This document shows, one piece after another, positions 1 through 7,576 of a stretch of 41,352 nucleotides of DNA (its first letter is position 1; each line of letters begins with the position of its first letter). The notes under the pieces are model-generated. The model saw only the letters and a program-made list of their open reading frames with translations, had not been told where the DNA came from and ran no database searches. The DNA lies in assembly GCA_021790075.1 (NCBI GenBank), contig JAJYIN010000002.1:1-41352 (forward strand), in the 5' to 3' direction. The position numbers and the translations under genes are program-made. This DNA comes from Actinomycetes bacterium. GTDB lineage: Bacteria; Actinomycetota; Thermoleophilia; BMS3ABIN01.

Positions 1-1
1 G

Positions 2-148
2 CAGGCTGCCTTCCACACCCAGTCCCTGCTGATCTCTGACTGGATCGTCGCCTTCCTGGCCGGAAGCGTGGTTCTCTGGGCGGTGGAGCTTTTCAAGCTG
101 CTTTCCCGCTCACGCGACTGGGCTACGGGCAAGATACCACTTCGCTAG
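2..148 (+). CDS. C-terminal end of a probable P-type cation-transporting ATPase (partial)
   Basis: The frame open from base 2 to a TAG at 146-148 encodes 48 residues and has no start inside the window, so this is the 3' end of a gene entering from the left. The piece holds one hydrophobic helix flanked by an Asp-Trp pair before it and a Glu-Leu-Phe-Lys-Leu-Leu segment with basic residues after it. This matches the last membrane helix and cytoplasmic tail of calcium or cation P-type ATPases (Cation_ATPase_C), where a D-W, about 15 hydrophobic residues and then an E-L-x-K-L pattern ends the protein. None of the catalytic domains can be seen, so the transported ion is unknown and another polytopic membrane protein is possible. 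Confidence 0.6.
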   Translation, partial: QAAFHTQSLLISDWIVAFLAGSVVLWAVELFKLLSRSRDWATGKIPLR

Positions 149-175
149 CGCGATCACGCTACCCGCCTCTGGCGT

Positions 176-257
176 ACCCGCCGGCGCATCTTCCATTGCG
201 CCCAACTTCCCTATTGTCGTACCTTCCTCTGCGTCCAAACCCGCCGGCGCATCTTCC
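176..257. repeat. 19-bp direct repeat in the gap before the helicase gene
   Basis: An identical 19-base word beginning ACCCGCCGGC occurs at 176-194 and again at 239-257, 63 bases apart, in the 134-base gap between the ATPase tail and the helicase. No hairpin followed by a T run is evident. It may be a small local duplication; no function can be assigned. Confidence 0.6.
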
Positions 258-282
258 CCCGCGGCTGGGGTAAGATAGGCAC

Positions 283-2553
283 ATGGTCCGCCTCTCACCT
301 GAACAGTTCCCCCAGATCACAGCCGTCACGCATCAGGCCGCCCGTCCCGGAGAGCACGAGGAGATGCCGCCGGAACTGGCGGCGCCGGTCAAGGAGGCGC
401 TTGCCGCCGCGGGCATCCGGCGTCTTTATTCGCACCAGGCCGGCGCCTGGAAGCTGGCGCGCGCCGGACGCAACGTGGTAGTCACTACCGCCAGCGCCAG
501 CGGCAAGTCACTCTGCTTCAACCTGCCGGTGCTGGATGAGCTGGCCCAGAGCGACCGGTCGCGGGCCCTCTTTCTTTATCCCACCAAGGCGCTCACCCAG
601 GATCAGGTGCGCAAGCTGCAGGGGCTGCGGCTCAAGTTTGTGCGGCCGGGCATTTATGACGGAGACACGCCCGCCGCCGACCGCCCACAGATCAGGCGGC
701 GAGCCAACATCCTGCTTACCAACCCGGACATGCTGAACGTGGGCATCCTGCCCCACCGCGGCGCCTGGGAGGATTTCTTCTTCAACCTCAAGTATGTGGT
801 TGTCGATGAGGCCCATTCTTACCGGGGCGTTTTCGGTTCCCACGTGGCCAATGTCATCCGCCGCCTGCGCCGCATCTGCTCGATGTACGGCAGTGAGCCG
901 GTTTTCCTGCTAACTACCGCCACCATCGCCAACCCCGGGGAACTGGCCGCCGCTCTCACCGGACTCGATTTCGAGCTGGTGTCCCGGGACGGCTCACCGC
1001 GGGGGGAAAGGCAGATAGTCTTCTGGAACCCGCCCCTGGTCGACGCCGCCCTGGGTTTGCGCAAGAGCATTTTCGGCGAGACCGCCGGCCTGTTTGCCGA
1101 CCTGCTGCGGCAGGGTGTCCGCACCATCGTCTTTACCCGGACCCGCAAGGGCTGCGAGCTCATCTATAACTACAGCCGCAGGCTGCTGGAGGAAAAGGAC
1201 CGGGAGCTGGCGGAGGCGGTCTCGCCCTACCGGGGCGGTTACACGCCTGCCCAGCGCCGGGACATCGAGAAAGGACTGTTCGAGGACCGGCTCCTGGGCG
1301 TGGTTTCCACCAATGCCCTGGAACTGGGAATCGACGTCGGCGGCATCGATGCCGTCATCTCGGCCACCTTTCCCGGCACGGTCGCCAGCCTCTGGCAGCA
1401 ATGGGGCCGGGCGGGCCGGGGGGCGCAGCCGAGCCTGGCCGTGTTCATCGCCGGGATGGACGCCCTGGACCAGTTCTTCATGAACCATCCGGACCAGCTG
1501 CTGGAACGGGATGTGGAAGCGGCCATCCTGGACTTTCAGAACCCGCAGATCTTTGCCGGCCATCTGGCGGCGGCGGCTTTCGAAGCTCCCCTGGAGCCGG
1601 ACGACGAGCGCTTTTTCGGCCCGGGTATGGCGGCGGCGGCCGTCCGCCTGGCTGCGGAACGGCGGCTGCGCCGGCGGGAAGACGTTTTTGTTTACGCCCG
1701 GTCCGACTTCCCCGCCGCCGCCATTTCCCTGAGGTCCTCCTCTGCGGACGCCTTTTCGATCATCGAGGAGCAAACCGGCGCCGTTCTCGGTGAGGTGGAG
1801 GCGGATCGCGCCTTTTTCTTCGTCCACCCCGGGGCTATCTATCTGCATCTGGGAGAGGTCTACCAGGTGCGGCATCTCGACATCGATGGGCGGGTGGCGT
1901 TGGTGCGCCCGGTCGTGGCCGACTACTACACCCTGCCGAAAAAAGAGACTTCGGTCGAGATCGTCGAGCGCGGCCTGCGGCGCCGCTCGGGCCGGATTGA
2001 GCTATCCTTTGGCCGCCTGCTGGTGACCGAACAGGTGATCGCCTACCAGAAGAAACTGCTGGCCGACAACCAGGTGCTGGAATTCGTCGACCTGGAGCTG
2101 CCGGAGCAGAACTTCGAGACGGAAGGGCTCTGGTTCTCTCTGCCGGAAGAGATCGTCGAACAGATTCCACCCCAGGAGCTGGCGGGGGGCATCCACGCCA
2201 CCGAGCACGGCCTCATCGCCCTCCTGCCTCTCTATGCCATGTGCGACCGCTGGGATATCGGCGGCCTCTCCGCCGAGATGCACTGGCAGACGGGCGGGCC
2301 TACCATCTTCGTTTACGACGGCCACCCGGGCGGCATCGGCATCACCCGGTCCGGCTTCCACAGTTTCGAGGAACTGGCCGCCGACTCCCTGAAACTGATA
2401 TCGGGCTGCCCGTGCGACTCGGGCTGCCCTTCCTGCATCCAGTCCCCCAAGTGCGGCAACCTGAACGAGCCGCTCAGCAAGGTGGAAGCAGTCCGGATCC
2501 TCAAGATGATCAGCAGGGCAAAGGCGCCGGAGGAAAAGTGTGCAAACGGTTGA
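283..2553 (+). CDS. DEAD/DEAH-box helicase with DUF1998 zinc-binding C-terminus (YprA/MrfA-like)
   Basis: This 756-residue protein is an ATP-dependent superfamily 2 helicase. The N-terminal half carries the Q-motif region, a Walker A variant (TASASGKS), the DEVH-type box read here as VVDEAHSY, and the TTATI motif III. The second RecA-like domain shows the TRKGCE segment, the NALELGIDVGG motif and the QQWGRAGR motif VI. The C-terminus ends in a four-cysteine cluster (CPCDSGCPSC followed by CGN), the hallmark of the DUF1998 domain of Bacillus MrfA/YprA-type helicases. Family members are linked to DNA repair, with MrfA implicated in mitomycin C lesion removal. The ATG at 283 is the first in frame, with only a weak upstream purine run. 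The next gene follows after 15 bases, suggesting co-transcription. Confidence 0.93.
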   Translation: MVRLSPEQFPQITAVTHQAARPGEHEEMPPELAAPVKEALAAAGIRRLYSHQAGAWKLARAGRNVVVTTASASGKSLCFNLPVLDELAQSDRSRALFLYPTKALTQDQVRKLQGLRLKFVRPGIYDGDTPAADRPQIRRRANILLTNPDMLNVGILPHRGAWEDFFFNLKYVVVDEAHSYRGVFGSHVANVIRRLRRICSMYGSEPVFLLTTATIANPGELAAALTGLDFELVSRDGSPRGERQIVFWNPPLVDAALGLRKSIFGETAGLFADLLRQGVRTIVFTRTRKGCELIYNYSRRLLEEKDRELAEAVSPYRGGYTPAQRRDIEKGLFEDRLLGVVSTNALELGIDVGGIDAVISATFPGTVASLWQQWGRAGRGAQPSLAVFIAGMDALDQFFMNHPDQLLERDVEAAILDFQNPQIFAGHLAAAAFEAPLEPDDERFFGPGMAAAAVRLAAERRLRRREDVFVYARSDFPAAAISLRSSSADAFSIIEEQTGAVLGEVEADRAFFFVHPGAIYLHLGEVYQVRHLDIDGRVALVRPVVADYYTLPKKETSVEIVERGLRRRSGRIELSFGRLLVTEQVIAYQKKLLADNQVLEFVDLELPEQNFETEGLWFSLPEEIVEQIPPQELAGGIHATEHGLIALLPLYAMCDRWDIGGLSAEMHWQTGGPTIFVYDGHPGGIGITRSGFHSFEELAADSLKLISGCPCDSGCPSCIQSPKCGNLNEPLSKVEAVRILKMISRAKAPEEKCANG

Positions 2554-2568
2554 GCCAGTGTTAAAATC

Positions 2569-3039
2569 ATGGTCATGTCCAGGAAGTACATTTCTGTCAT
2601 AGGCGGTTCCCAATGCGATGAAGGCATCGCCACCCTCGCCGAAGAAGTCGGCCGGCTGGTGGCGGCGGGCGGCGCGGTGCTGGTCTGCGGCGGCGGAGGC
2701 GGGGTGATGGAACATGCCTGCCGCGGAGCCCGCCAGGCTGGCGGCGTCACCATCGGCATCCTCCCCGGCGATGACAGGGCGGAAGGCAACCCTTTCCTGG
2801 ACTATGCAATCTGTACCGGTATCGGCCATGCCCGCAACCTGGCCGTCGTCAGCAGCGGCGACGCCGTCATCGCCGTAGGCGGATCGTTCGGCACCCTCTC
2901 CGAGATCGGCCTGGCGCGCATCCGCAGCCGGCCGGTTTTTCTGCTGTCAAGCTGGGATGTCAGCAGAAATGGCAACATCCCCGAAGGAATCATCCCGGTT
3001 TCATCGCCGGCAGAAGCCGTCCGCCTGGCGCTGGCGTGA
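2569..3039 (+). CDS. TIGR00725/LOG-family nucleotide-binding protein
   Basis: The product is 156 residues with a Rossmann-like SLOG fold. It shows an N-terminal ISVIGGSQ strand-loop, a glycine-rich GGGGGVMEHACRGA segment and a GGSFGTLSE motif. The last corresponds to the PGGxGTxxE motif of LOG phosphoribohydrolases (cytokinin-activating enzymes, often misnamed lysine decarboxylases) but lacks the proline. Members of the TIGR00725 subgroup have no firm function and may bind nucleotides or nucleotide-derived ligands. Two starts are possible, ATG 2569 and ATG 2575, only two codons apart. The gene sits 15 bases after the helicase and its last codons merge into the degenerate repeat zone that follows. 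Confidence 0.85.
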   Translation: MVMSRKYISVIGGSQCDEGIATLAEEVGRLVAAGGAVLVCGGGGGVMEHACRGARQAGGVTIGILPGDDRAEGNPFLDYAICTGIGHARNLAVVSSGDAVIAVGGSFGTLSEIGLARIRSRPVFLLSSWDVSRNGNIPEGIIPVSSPAEAVRLALA

Positions 3040-3134
3040 TCTGGTTCCGGCATAGCTAGACCCCGCCTCGCCTTGGCGTCATCTGGTTCCTGCATGACCC
3101 CGACCCCACATCGCCTTGGCGTGAGGTTCCGGCA
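3033..3134. repeat. Three degenerate repeats of about 42 bp
   Basis: The words at 3033-3053, 3075-3095 and 3118-3134 share the pattern GGCGTSATCTGGTTCCKGCA with a few changes, spaced 42 and 43 bases apart. The first copy includes the last codons and stop of the preceding gene, so the array looks like a decayed tandem duplication of the gene's 3' end. The rest of 3040-3330 contains no convincing reading frame before the small peptide gene. Confidence 0.55.
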
Positions 3135-3226
3135 GGGGCGGACACAGCCTGGCGCTGGCGTAAACCCGCACCTGTTTGCGTCAAATCCGGACTACATTTG
3201 TCAGAAATATATCAAGGATTTGGGGC

Positions 3227-3256
3227 TTGTCAAGACGTGGGAAGGCGTGATACACT
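3227..3256 (+). promoter_or_regulatory. Candidate sigma-A promoter of the small peptide gene
   Basis: TTGTCA at 3227-3232 and TACACT at 3251-3256 are separated by 18 bases and match the -35 and -10 consensus at 5 and 4 of 6 positions. Transcription would begin near 3263, giving a leader of about 70 bases before the peptide start at 3336. Confidence 0.4.
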
Positions 3257-3335
3257 TCGACCCCTCGGCGTTCTGGGTGGGGACCTCAAATCCTTGCTGA
3301 GAGTTTTTTGCACATTTGCAGAAGGGAGGATGGGG

Positions 3336-3461
3336 ATGAAGAAGAAGGCACAGTCCTACGAGAAGCCCGTGCTCGTCAAGCGCGAGAACTTGAAGGACAT
3401 CACCTTCGAGTGCCCCAACTGGCAGTGCAGCGTAGTGGTGCCGCCACCGCCGGCGCCGTAG
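3336..3461 (+). CDS. 41-residue RiPP-precursor-like peptide with lasso-type leader signature
   Basis: A GGAGG at 3325-3329 lies six bases before the ATG at 3336; a second ATG at 3330 is too close to it. The peptide has a lysine-rich start, then Tyr8, Pro11 and Leu13 in the YxxPxL arrangement recognised by RRE/B1 proteins in lasso peptide systems, followed by Leu19, Ile22 and Thr23. A threonine two residues before the cut is typical of lasso leaders, so a putative core would be residues 25-41, with Cys26, Trp29, Cys31 and a proline-rich tail (four prolines then AP). The core has no Asp or Glu at positions 7-9, so a classical lasso ring cannot form. No cyclase, protease or transporter gene is adjacent. 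It is transcribed alone, towards hemC, with a strong terminator. That it is a real gene is well supported; its class is an inference. Confidence 0.72.
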   Translation: MKKKAQSYEKPVLVKRENLKDITFECPNWQCSVVVPPPPAP

Positions 3462-3485
3462 GGCCTCGCGACAATTTCATATTTT

Positions 3486-3513
3486 AAAAGGACGGCCATG
3501 GCCGTCCTTTTTT
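3486..3513. terminator. Bidirectional intrinsic terminator between the peptide gene and hemC
   Basis: An 18-base perfect palindrome, GGACGGCCATGGCCGTCC, at 3490-3507 is preceded by AAAA and followed by TTTTTT. It can end transcripts from the peptide gene on the + strand and from the hemC operon on the - strand. Confidence 0.9.
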
Positions 3514-3535
3514 CGCTGGCTCCCGACCTGCCGGA

Positions 3536-4504
3536 TCAGGTCCAATAACCGGTATTTTCGCCTGCGGGCGCTTCCCGCACCTCGTTCAGGATCTCCTCAC
3601 CGCCGGACTCGAACATTTTCTTTCCCAATTGCTCACCCAGATTCTCCGCCAGGATGACCGGCCCCTCGATGCTGTCCCTGATGAACCTCTTGCCGTCCAG
3701 CGAGCCCAGATAAGCCCGCAGGATTAGCTTGTCCCCGGAGACAGTGGCATGGGCGCCGATCGGCACCTGGCAGCCACCTTCCAGCCAGCGCATCAAGGCG
3801 CGCTCAGCCTGCACCGCCGCCGTTGAGGCGGCGTCATCGTGAACCGTCACCAGGTCGCGGGTCGCGCCGTCCCCCTCGCGCACTTCGATAGCGATCACTC
3901 CCTGGCCGACCGCGGGAATCATCTCTTCCACGGAAAAATAGAAAGACACCTCGCTCTCACGCTCCAGCCGCTTGACGCCCGCCGCCGCCAGGATGGTGCC
4001 GTCCAGGCCGAGTTCAGCGATCTTGCGGATGCGGGTATCAACATTGCCCCTGATATCAACTATCTCCAGGTCCGGCCTCAGGGCCAGCAGCTGGGAGCGG
4101 CGGCGGAGGCTGCTGGTGCCGATGCGGGCGCCCTCGGGAAGGTCCGCCAGGCCGCCGGCCTGGCCCAGAAAAGCGTCACGTGGGTCCTCCCTGGCTCCAA
4201 GGGCCCCGATCATCAGGCCCTCCGGCAATTCAGTAGGCAGGTCCTTGGAGCTGTGGACGGCCAGGTCGATATCGCCGCTTAAGAGGGCGGTCTCGATCTC
4301 CTTGACGAAAAGCCCCTTGTCGCCGATCTCGGCCAGGGGGGAATCGAGGACCTTGTCTCCGGAAGTGGTGATCTTCTGGATCTTTACCGAAAGGTCGACG
4401 TTGTGCTTCTGCAGGGTCCAAGCCACGTGGTGCGCCTGAAACAAGGCCAGCTCGCTGCCTCTGGTTCCCAGTATGACACGCCTGGCGGCCGCTTCTTTAT
4501 TCAT
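3536..4504 (-). CDS. hemC: Hydroxymethylbilane synthase (porphobilinogen deaminase)
   Basis: HemC joins four porphobilinogen molecules into hydroxymethylbilane in the cytoplasm. The 322-residue product begins with the family pattern ILGTRGSELALFQ, contains the HSSKDLP and IGTSSLRRRSQL substrate-binding motifs, and carries the dipyrromethane cofactor cysteine in GGCQVPIGA at about residue 245. The ATG at 4504 is preferred because it overlaps the hemA stop by eight bases (ATGAATAA), which implies translational coupling. A longer frame to 4597 would only read through the repetitive 3' end of hemA. It is the last gene of the operon and is followed by the bidirectional terminator at 3486-3513. Porphobilinogen synthase and glutamate-semialdehyde aminomutase genes are not in the window. 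Confidence 0.97.
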   Translation of the reverse strand: MNKEAAARRVILGTRGSELALFQAHHVAWTLQKHNVDLSVKIQKITTSGDKVLDSPLAEIGDKGLFVKEIETALLSGDIDLAVHSSKDLPTELPEGLMIGALGAREDPRDAFLGQAGGLADLPEGARIGTSSLRRRSQLLALRPDLEIVDIRGNVDTRIRKIAELGLDGTILAAAGVKRLERESEVSFYFSVEEMIPAVGQGVIAIEVREGDGATRDLVTVHDDAASTAAVQAERALMRWLEGGCQVPIGAHATVSGDKLILRAYLGSLDGKRFIRDSIEGPVILAENLGEQLGKKMFESGGEEILNEVREAPAGENTGYWT

Positions 4505-5906
4505 CCCTGTCGCTGCCGCCGCTGCCGGCCATCTCTTCCCGGGGCCGTTCCGGTTCGCCCGCCCCGGACACTTCTTCCCGGGGAGGTTCCAGTTCATCGA
4601 CCCTGGACACTTCTTCCGTGGGCCGTGCCAGTTTCTTGTGGCCGTTCAGCTTGAACAGGCGGCGCATCGATTCCACATAAAGGTAGCCGCCGCGCTCGTT
4701 CGATGCCCGTTTCAGCTCCACCGTGGGACTGTGCAGGATCTTGTTGACGATACCCGACGCCATGGCCTCGATGCGGTTGCGGTCCTCCTCGGAGAGGTCG
4801 CCGTTGAACTTGCTGAGCGCTCTGGCCACCTCCGCCTCCTTGATCTCTTCCACCAGCTGCCGCAGAGCGGTGATGGTCGGCACCACATCCAGGCTGGAAA
4901 GCCACTGGGTGAAATTGAGCACTTCCTCGCCAATAATCTTTTCCGCCTTTTGTGCTTCCTTGCGGCGCGCTACCGCGTTGGCTTCGGCAACCTCGTTGAG
5001 ATCGTCGATGTCGTAGAGGAAGGCGTTGTAAACGTCGTTGACGCCGGGGTCGATATCACGGGGAACCGCGATGTCAATAAAGAAGATCGGCTTGTTGTGG
5101 CGCTGGCGCATGGCCTTTTCCACCTGGCCCTTGCGCAGCACGTAGTGAGGCGCGCCCGTGGAACTGATAACGATGTCCGCCAGGGGCAGGTAATCGGCAA
5201 GATCGTCGAAGCGGATGGCCTGGCCGTTGAACCTGTCCGCCATCTCTTCCGCCCGGCTGAACGTGCGGTTGCCCACCATGATGCTGGAGATGCCGTGCGA
5301 GAGCAGGTGGGTAGCGGTCAGCTCCCCCATCTTGCCGGCGCCCAGCAGCATGACGGTGCGGCCTTCCAGGTTGTCAAACACCTTTTTGGCCATCTCCACG
5401 GCTACCGACGACACCGACACGGGGTTCTCGCCGATGGCGGTTTCGGTGCGCACGCGCTTGCCCACTTCGAGGGAGTGGCGGAAAAGCCGGTTGAGGAGCA
5501 CGCTGGTGGTTTCACGGGCGTGGGCGTCGTGATAGGCCGCCTTGATCTGGCCCAGGATCTGGGCCTCGCCCACCACCAGGGAATCGAGGCTGCCGGCCAC
5601 CTTGTAAAGATGGCGGACGGCGCTCTCACCCTCGTAATAGTAAGAGCTGTCCTCCAGTTCTTCCCGGTCCACGCCGGCGAGGTGCGCCAGGGCAGCGAGC
5701 ACTTCGCGGTTGCCGGTTTCGGGGCGGGAGACAACCACGTAGATTTCGGTGCGGTTGCAGGTGGAAAGGGGAACGGCTTCCAGCACGCCGGCACTGTCCA
5801 GCAGTTTCTGGGAGAGAACCCCGCACTTCTCTCCATCAAGGGAAACCTTTTCCCGCAACTCCACGGGGGCGGTTTTATGATTTATGCCTAATACCGCGAG
5901 ATGCAT
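4497..5906 (-). CDS. hemA: Glutamyl-tRNA reductase
   Basis: HemA reduces glutamyl-tRNA to glutamate-1-semialdehyde with NADPH, the first committed step of C5-pathway tetrapyrrole synthesis. The 469-residue protein starts with LGINHKTAPVELRE and has the thioester-forming nucleophile Cys50 in STCNRTEIY. The YYYEGESAVRHLYKVAGSLDSLVVGE substrate region is followed by a Rossmann GAGKMGELTATHL loop, the VISSTGAP segment and a C-terminal dimerisation helix. It is longer than usual because of three acidic 13-residue tandem repeats at the end. Its start overlaps the preceding dehydrogenase gene by 19 bases and its stop overlaps hemC, so the three genes are tightly coupled. Confidence 0.97.
   Translation of the reverse strand: MHLAVLGINHKTAPVELREKVSLDGEKCGVLSQKLLDSAGVLEAVPLSTCNRTEIYVVVSRPETGNREVLAALAHLAGVDREELEDSSYYYEGESAVRHLYKVAGSLDSLVVGEAQILGQIKAAYHDAHARETTSVLLNRLFRHSLEVGKRVRTETAIGENPVSVSSVAVEMAKKVFDNLEGRTVMLLGAGKMGELTATHLLSHGISSIMVGNRTFSRAEEMADRFNGQAIRFDDLADYLPLADIVISSTGAPHYVLRKGQVEKAMRQRHNKPIFFIDIAVPRDIDPGVNDVYNAFLYDIDDLNEVAEANAVARRKEAQKAEKIIGEEVLNFTQWLSSLDVVPTITALRQLVEEIKEAEVARALSKFNGDLSEEDRNRIEAMASGIVNKILHSPTVELKRASNERGGYLYVESMRRLFKLNGHKKLARPTEEVSRVDELEPPREEVSGAGEPERPREEMAGSGGSDRDE
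4500..4616 (-). repeat. Three 39-bp tandem repeats at the 3' end of hemA
   Basis: Three successive 39-base units encode 13-residue repeats that each begin Glu-Glu (EEVSRVDELEPPR, EEVSGAGEPERPR, EEMAGSGGSDRDE). The first two units are closely similar and the third has diverged. The array makes up the acidic, disordered tail of HemA and lies over the start of hemC. Confidence 0.85.
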
Positions 5907-6514
5907 TTGTCGATCTCCGACTGCGCGGCGGCTTCGCCGCCGCTATGTAAAATTGCCGCCAGGTCCAGCTGCGCCAGTTCCGCCAGGCACTGCCGCTTGG
6001 CGTCCTCATCTTTCACCCGGGCTATCACCTGCCGGCGCGCTTCTCCCAGCAGTTCCAGCGCCCGGGCCCACTCCGGAGGAAACTCTTCTTCCAGCTGCCG
6101 GCGCAAACGTTTCGCCAGGGCCGGCAGCCCGCCGCCCGTGGAGACGGTCAGCATCAGATCGCCGCGGCGGACGGAGGCGGGAACATAAAAATTGCATTGC
6201 CCGGGCCGGTCGACCACGTTCAGCAGCAGCCCCCGGTCCTGAGCCTCTGACTCGACTTCCCGGTTGACCGCCTCGTCATCTGTGGCAGCAATGGCCAGAA
6301 AAGCCCCCTCGAGATCTCCCCGCCGGTAGGGCCTGTCCACATAGTCGAAGCGGCCTTGATGCCTTTCGAACTCAGGGTCAAGCACCGGCGACACCACCTT
6401 CACTTCAGCCCCGCATTCGAGCAGCGACTCCGCCTTGCGCAAAGCCACCTTACCGCCGCCGATTACGACGCAGGGGCGGCCTTCCAGCTTGAGATTGACA
6501 GGGTAAAGCGCCAC
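5888..6514 (-). CDS. Precorrin-2 dehydrogenase / sirohydrochlorin ferrochelatase (CysG-N/Met8/SirC-like)
   Basis: The 208-residue protein has the NAD-binding VVIGGGKVALRKAESL motif at the N-terminus, the NVVDRPGQCNFYVP segment with the conserved catalytic aspartate, and VSTGGGLPALAKRLR as in CysG-B and Met8. It oxidises precorrin-2 to sirohydrochlorin; Met8-type members also insert iron, while SirC-type members do not, and which applies here cannot be settled by eye. It supplies siroheme to the AhbABCD route encoded upstream in this window. The start is a GTG at 6514, three bases after the ccsB stop, and the end overlaps hemA by 19 bases. Confidence 0.93.
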   Translation of the reverse strand: MALYPVNLKLEGRPCVVIGGGKVALRKAESLLECGAEVKVVSPVLDPEFERHQGRFDYVDRPYRRGDLEGAFLAIAATDDEAVNREVESEAQDRGLLLNVVDRPGQCNFYVPASVRRGDLMLTVSTGGGLPALAKRLRRQLEEEFPPEWARALELLGEARRQVIARVKDEDAKRQCLAELAQLDLAAILHSGGEAAAQSEIDKCISRY

Positions 6515-6517
6515 ACC

Positions 6518-7576
6518 TTATCCCACCGAGCCGTAACTGTGGAGCCCGGAAAGCAGCAGGTTGACTCCCAGGTAGGTGAATAGCACCACGACCATGCCGA
6601 TCACGGCCAGCACCGCGGAATGGCGGCCCCGCCATCCCCAGGTCAGCCGCGTATGCAGATAGGCGCCGTAGAAAAGCCAGGTGATGAACGACCAGGTTTC
6701 CTTGGGGTCCCAGCTCCACCAGCTGCCCCAGGCCTGGTCGGCCCAGATGGCGCCGGTGACGATACCGATGGTGACCATGGGGAAACCAAAGGCGATGCCG
6801 CGATAGCTGACCTCGTCCAGCACATCAAGTGAAGGCAGCCGCTTGGAAAATGAAGGCTTGGCGGCGCCCCGGCCGGCCAGGTATCCCAGCCCCAGAGCCA
6901 CTGTCAGCCCCAGGAGGCCGCCGGCCCCGATCTTGAGCCAGTCGCTGGTGGCGTAAATCTTGCTGACGGCGCCCGTTACCGGGTCGGCGATCTTGGCCGG
7001 ATTGGCCCAGGTGGAGCCCAGCCACAGCCCCAGCACCAGCCCCAGGAGGCCAAACATGATCAGGAATGCCATCACGACATTTTGATAGTGTTTTTTGAGC
7101 AGATATTCCTGGACGACATAGAAGAAGCCGGCGCCGAAAGACAGCGCAAAAAATCCGTAGGAAAGCATGGCGATGGAGACGTGGATCCAGAGCCAGTAAC
7201 TCTGAAGCGCCGGCACCAGCGGTTCGGGACCCGTGTAAAACACAAAGGCGACGCTGTTGATGATGAACGCCGTGGGCACCACCAGCGCCCCGGCGGCCCG
7301 GATGGGGTAAAACCGCTCGGCGATCAGATAGAAGAGCACGATGCCCCAGCCGAACACCGACAGCGATTCATACAGGTTCGACATGGGCGCGTGGCCCGAG
7401 CTGATCCAGCGCAGGACCAGCGCCACCGTGTGGGCCGTCAGGCCAAAGACCAGCAGGGCCGTGCCCAGCTTCGCGGTCATGGCATTGCGCGTGATCAGGT
7501 GCCAAATGTAAAGGCCGCTGCATACCAGGTACGAAATAACCGCAATAATGAAGAGTATCTCTTCTACCTTAGCCAT
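6518..7576 (-). CDS. ccsB: Cytochrome c biogenesis protein CcsB/CcsA (System II heme handling subunit)
   Basis: This is a polytopic membrane protein of 352 residues with eight or more hydrophobic segments. It carries the WWD heme-presenting motif (WGSWWSWDPKETW) near residue 290, together with membrane-flanking histidines typical of the CcmC/CcsA family. With ResB it forms System II, which exports heme and attaches it to CXXCH motifs outside the membrane. An AGGAGG-like sequence precedes the ATG, and the gene overlaps resB by eight bases. Six other genes of this neighbourhood encode heme synthesis or c-type cytochromes, which fits the role. The family is variously named CcsA, CcsB or ResC. 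Confidence 0.95.
   Translation of the reverse strand: MAKVEEILFIIAVISYLVCSGLYIWHLITRNAMTAKLGTALLVFGLTAHTVALVLRWISSGHAPMSNLYESLSVFGWGIVLFYLIAERFYPIRAAGALVVPTAFIINSVAFVFYTGPEPLVPALQSYWLWIHVSIAMLSYGFFALSFGAGFFYVVQEYLLKKHYQNVVMAFLIMFGLLGLVLGLWLGSTWANPAKIADPVTGAVSKIYATSDWLKIGAGGLLGLTVALGLGYLAGRGAAKPSFSKRLPSLDVLDEVSYRGIAFGFPMVTIGIVTGAIWADQAWGSWWSWDPKETWSFITWLFYGAYLHTRLTWGWRGRHSAVLAVIGMVVVLFTYLGVNLLLSGLHSYGSVG

Noticed and set aside
994..1875. Long antisense reading frame of 293 codons opposite the helicase gene
   Set aside because: It is fully covered by a well-supported helicase gene, has no recognisable domain, and high GC produces such open shadow frames.
3336..3461. Reading the small peptide as a classical lasso peptide
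   Set aside because: No Asp or Glu at core positions 7-9 and no cyclase or protease genes nearby; only the leader resembles the lasso family.
4473..5891. 472-codon + strand frame opposite hemA
   Set aside because: HemA on the other strand has all catalytic motifs; the + strand frame encodes low-complexity His/Val/Gly-rich sequence with no ribosome site.
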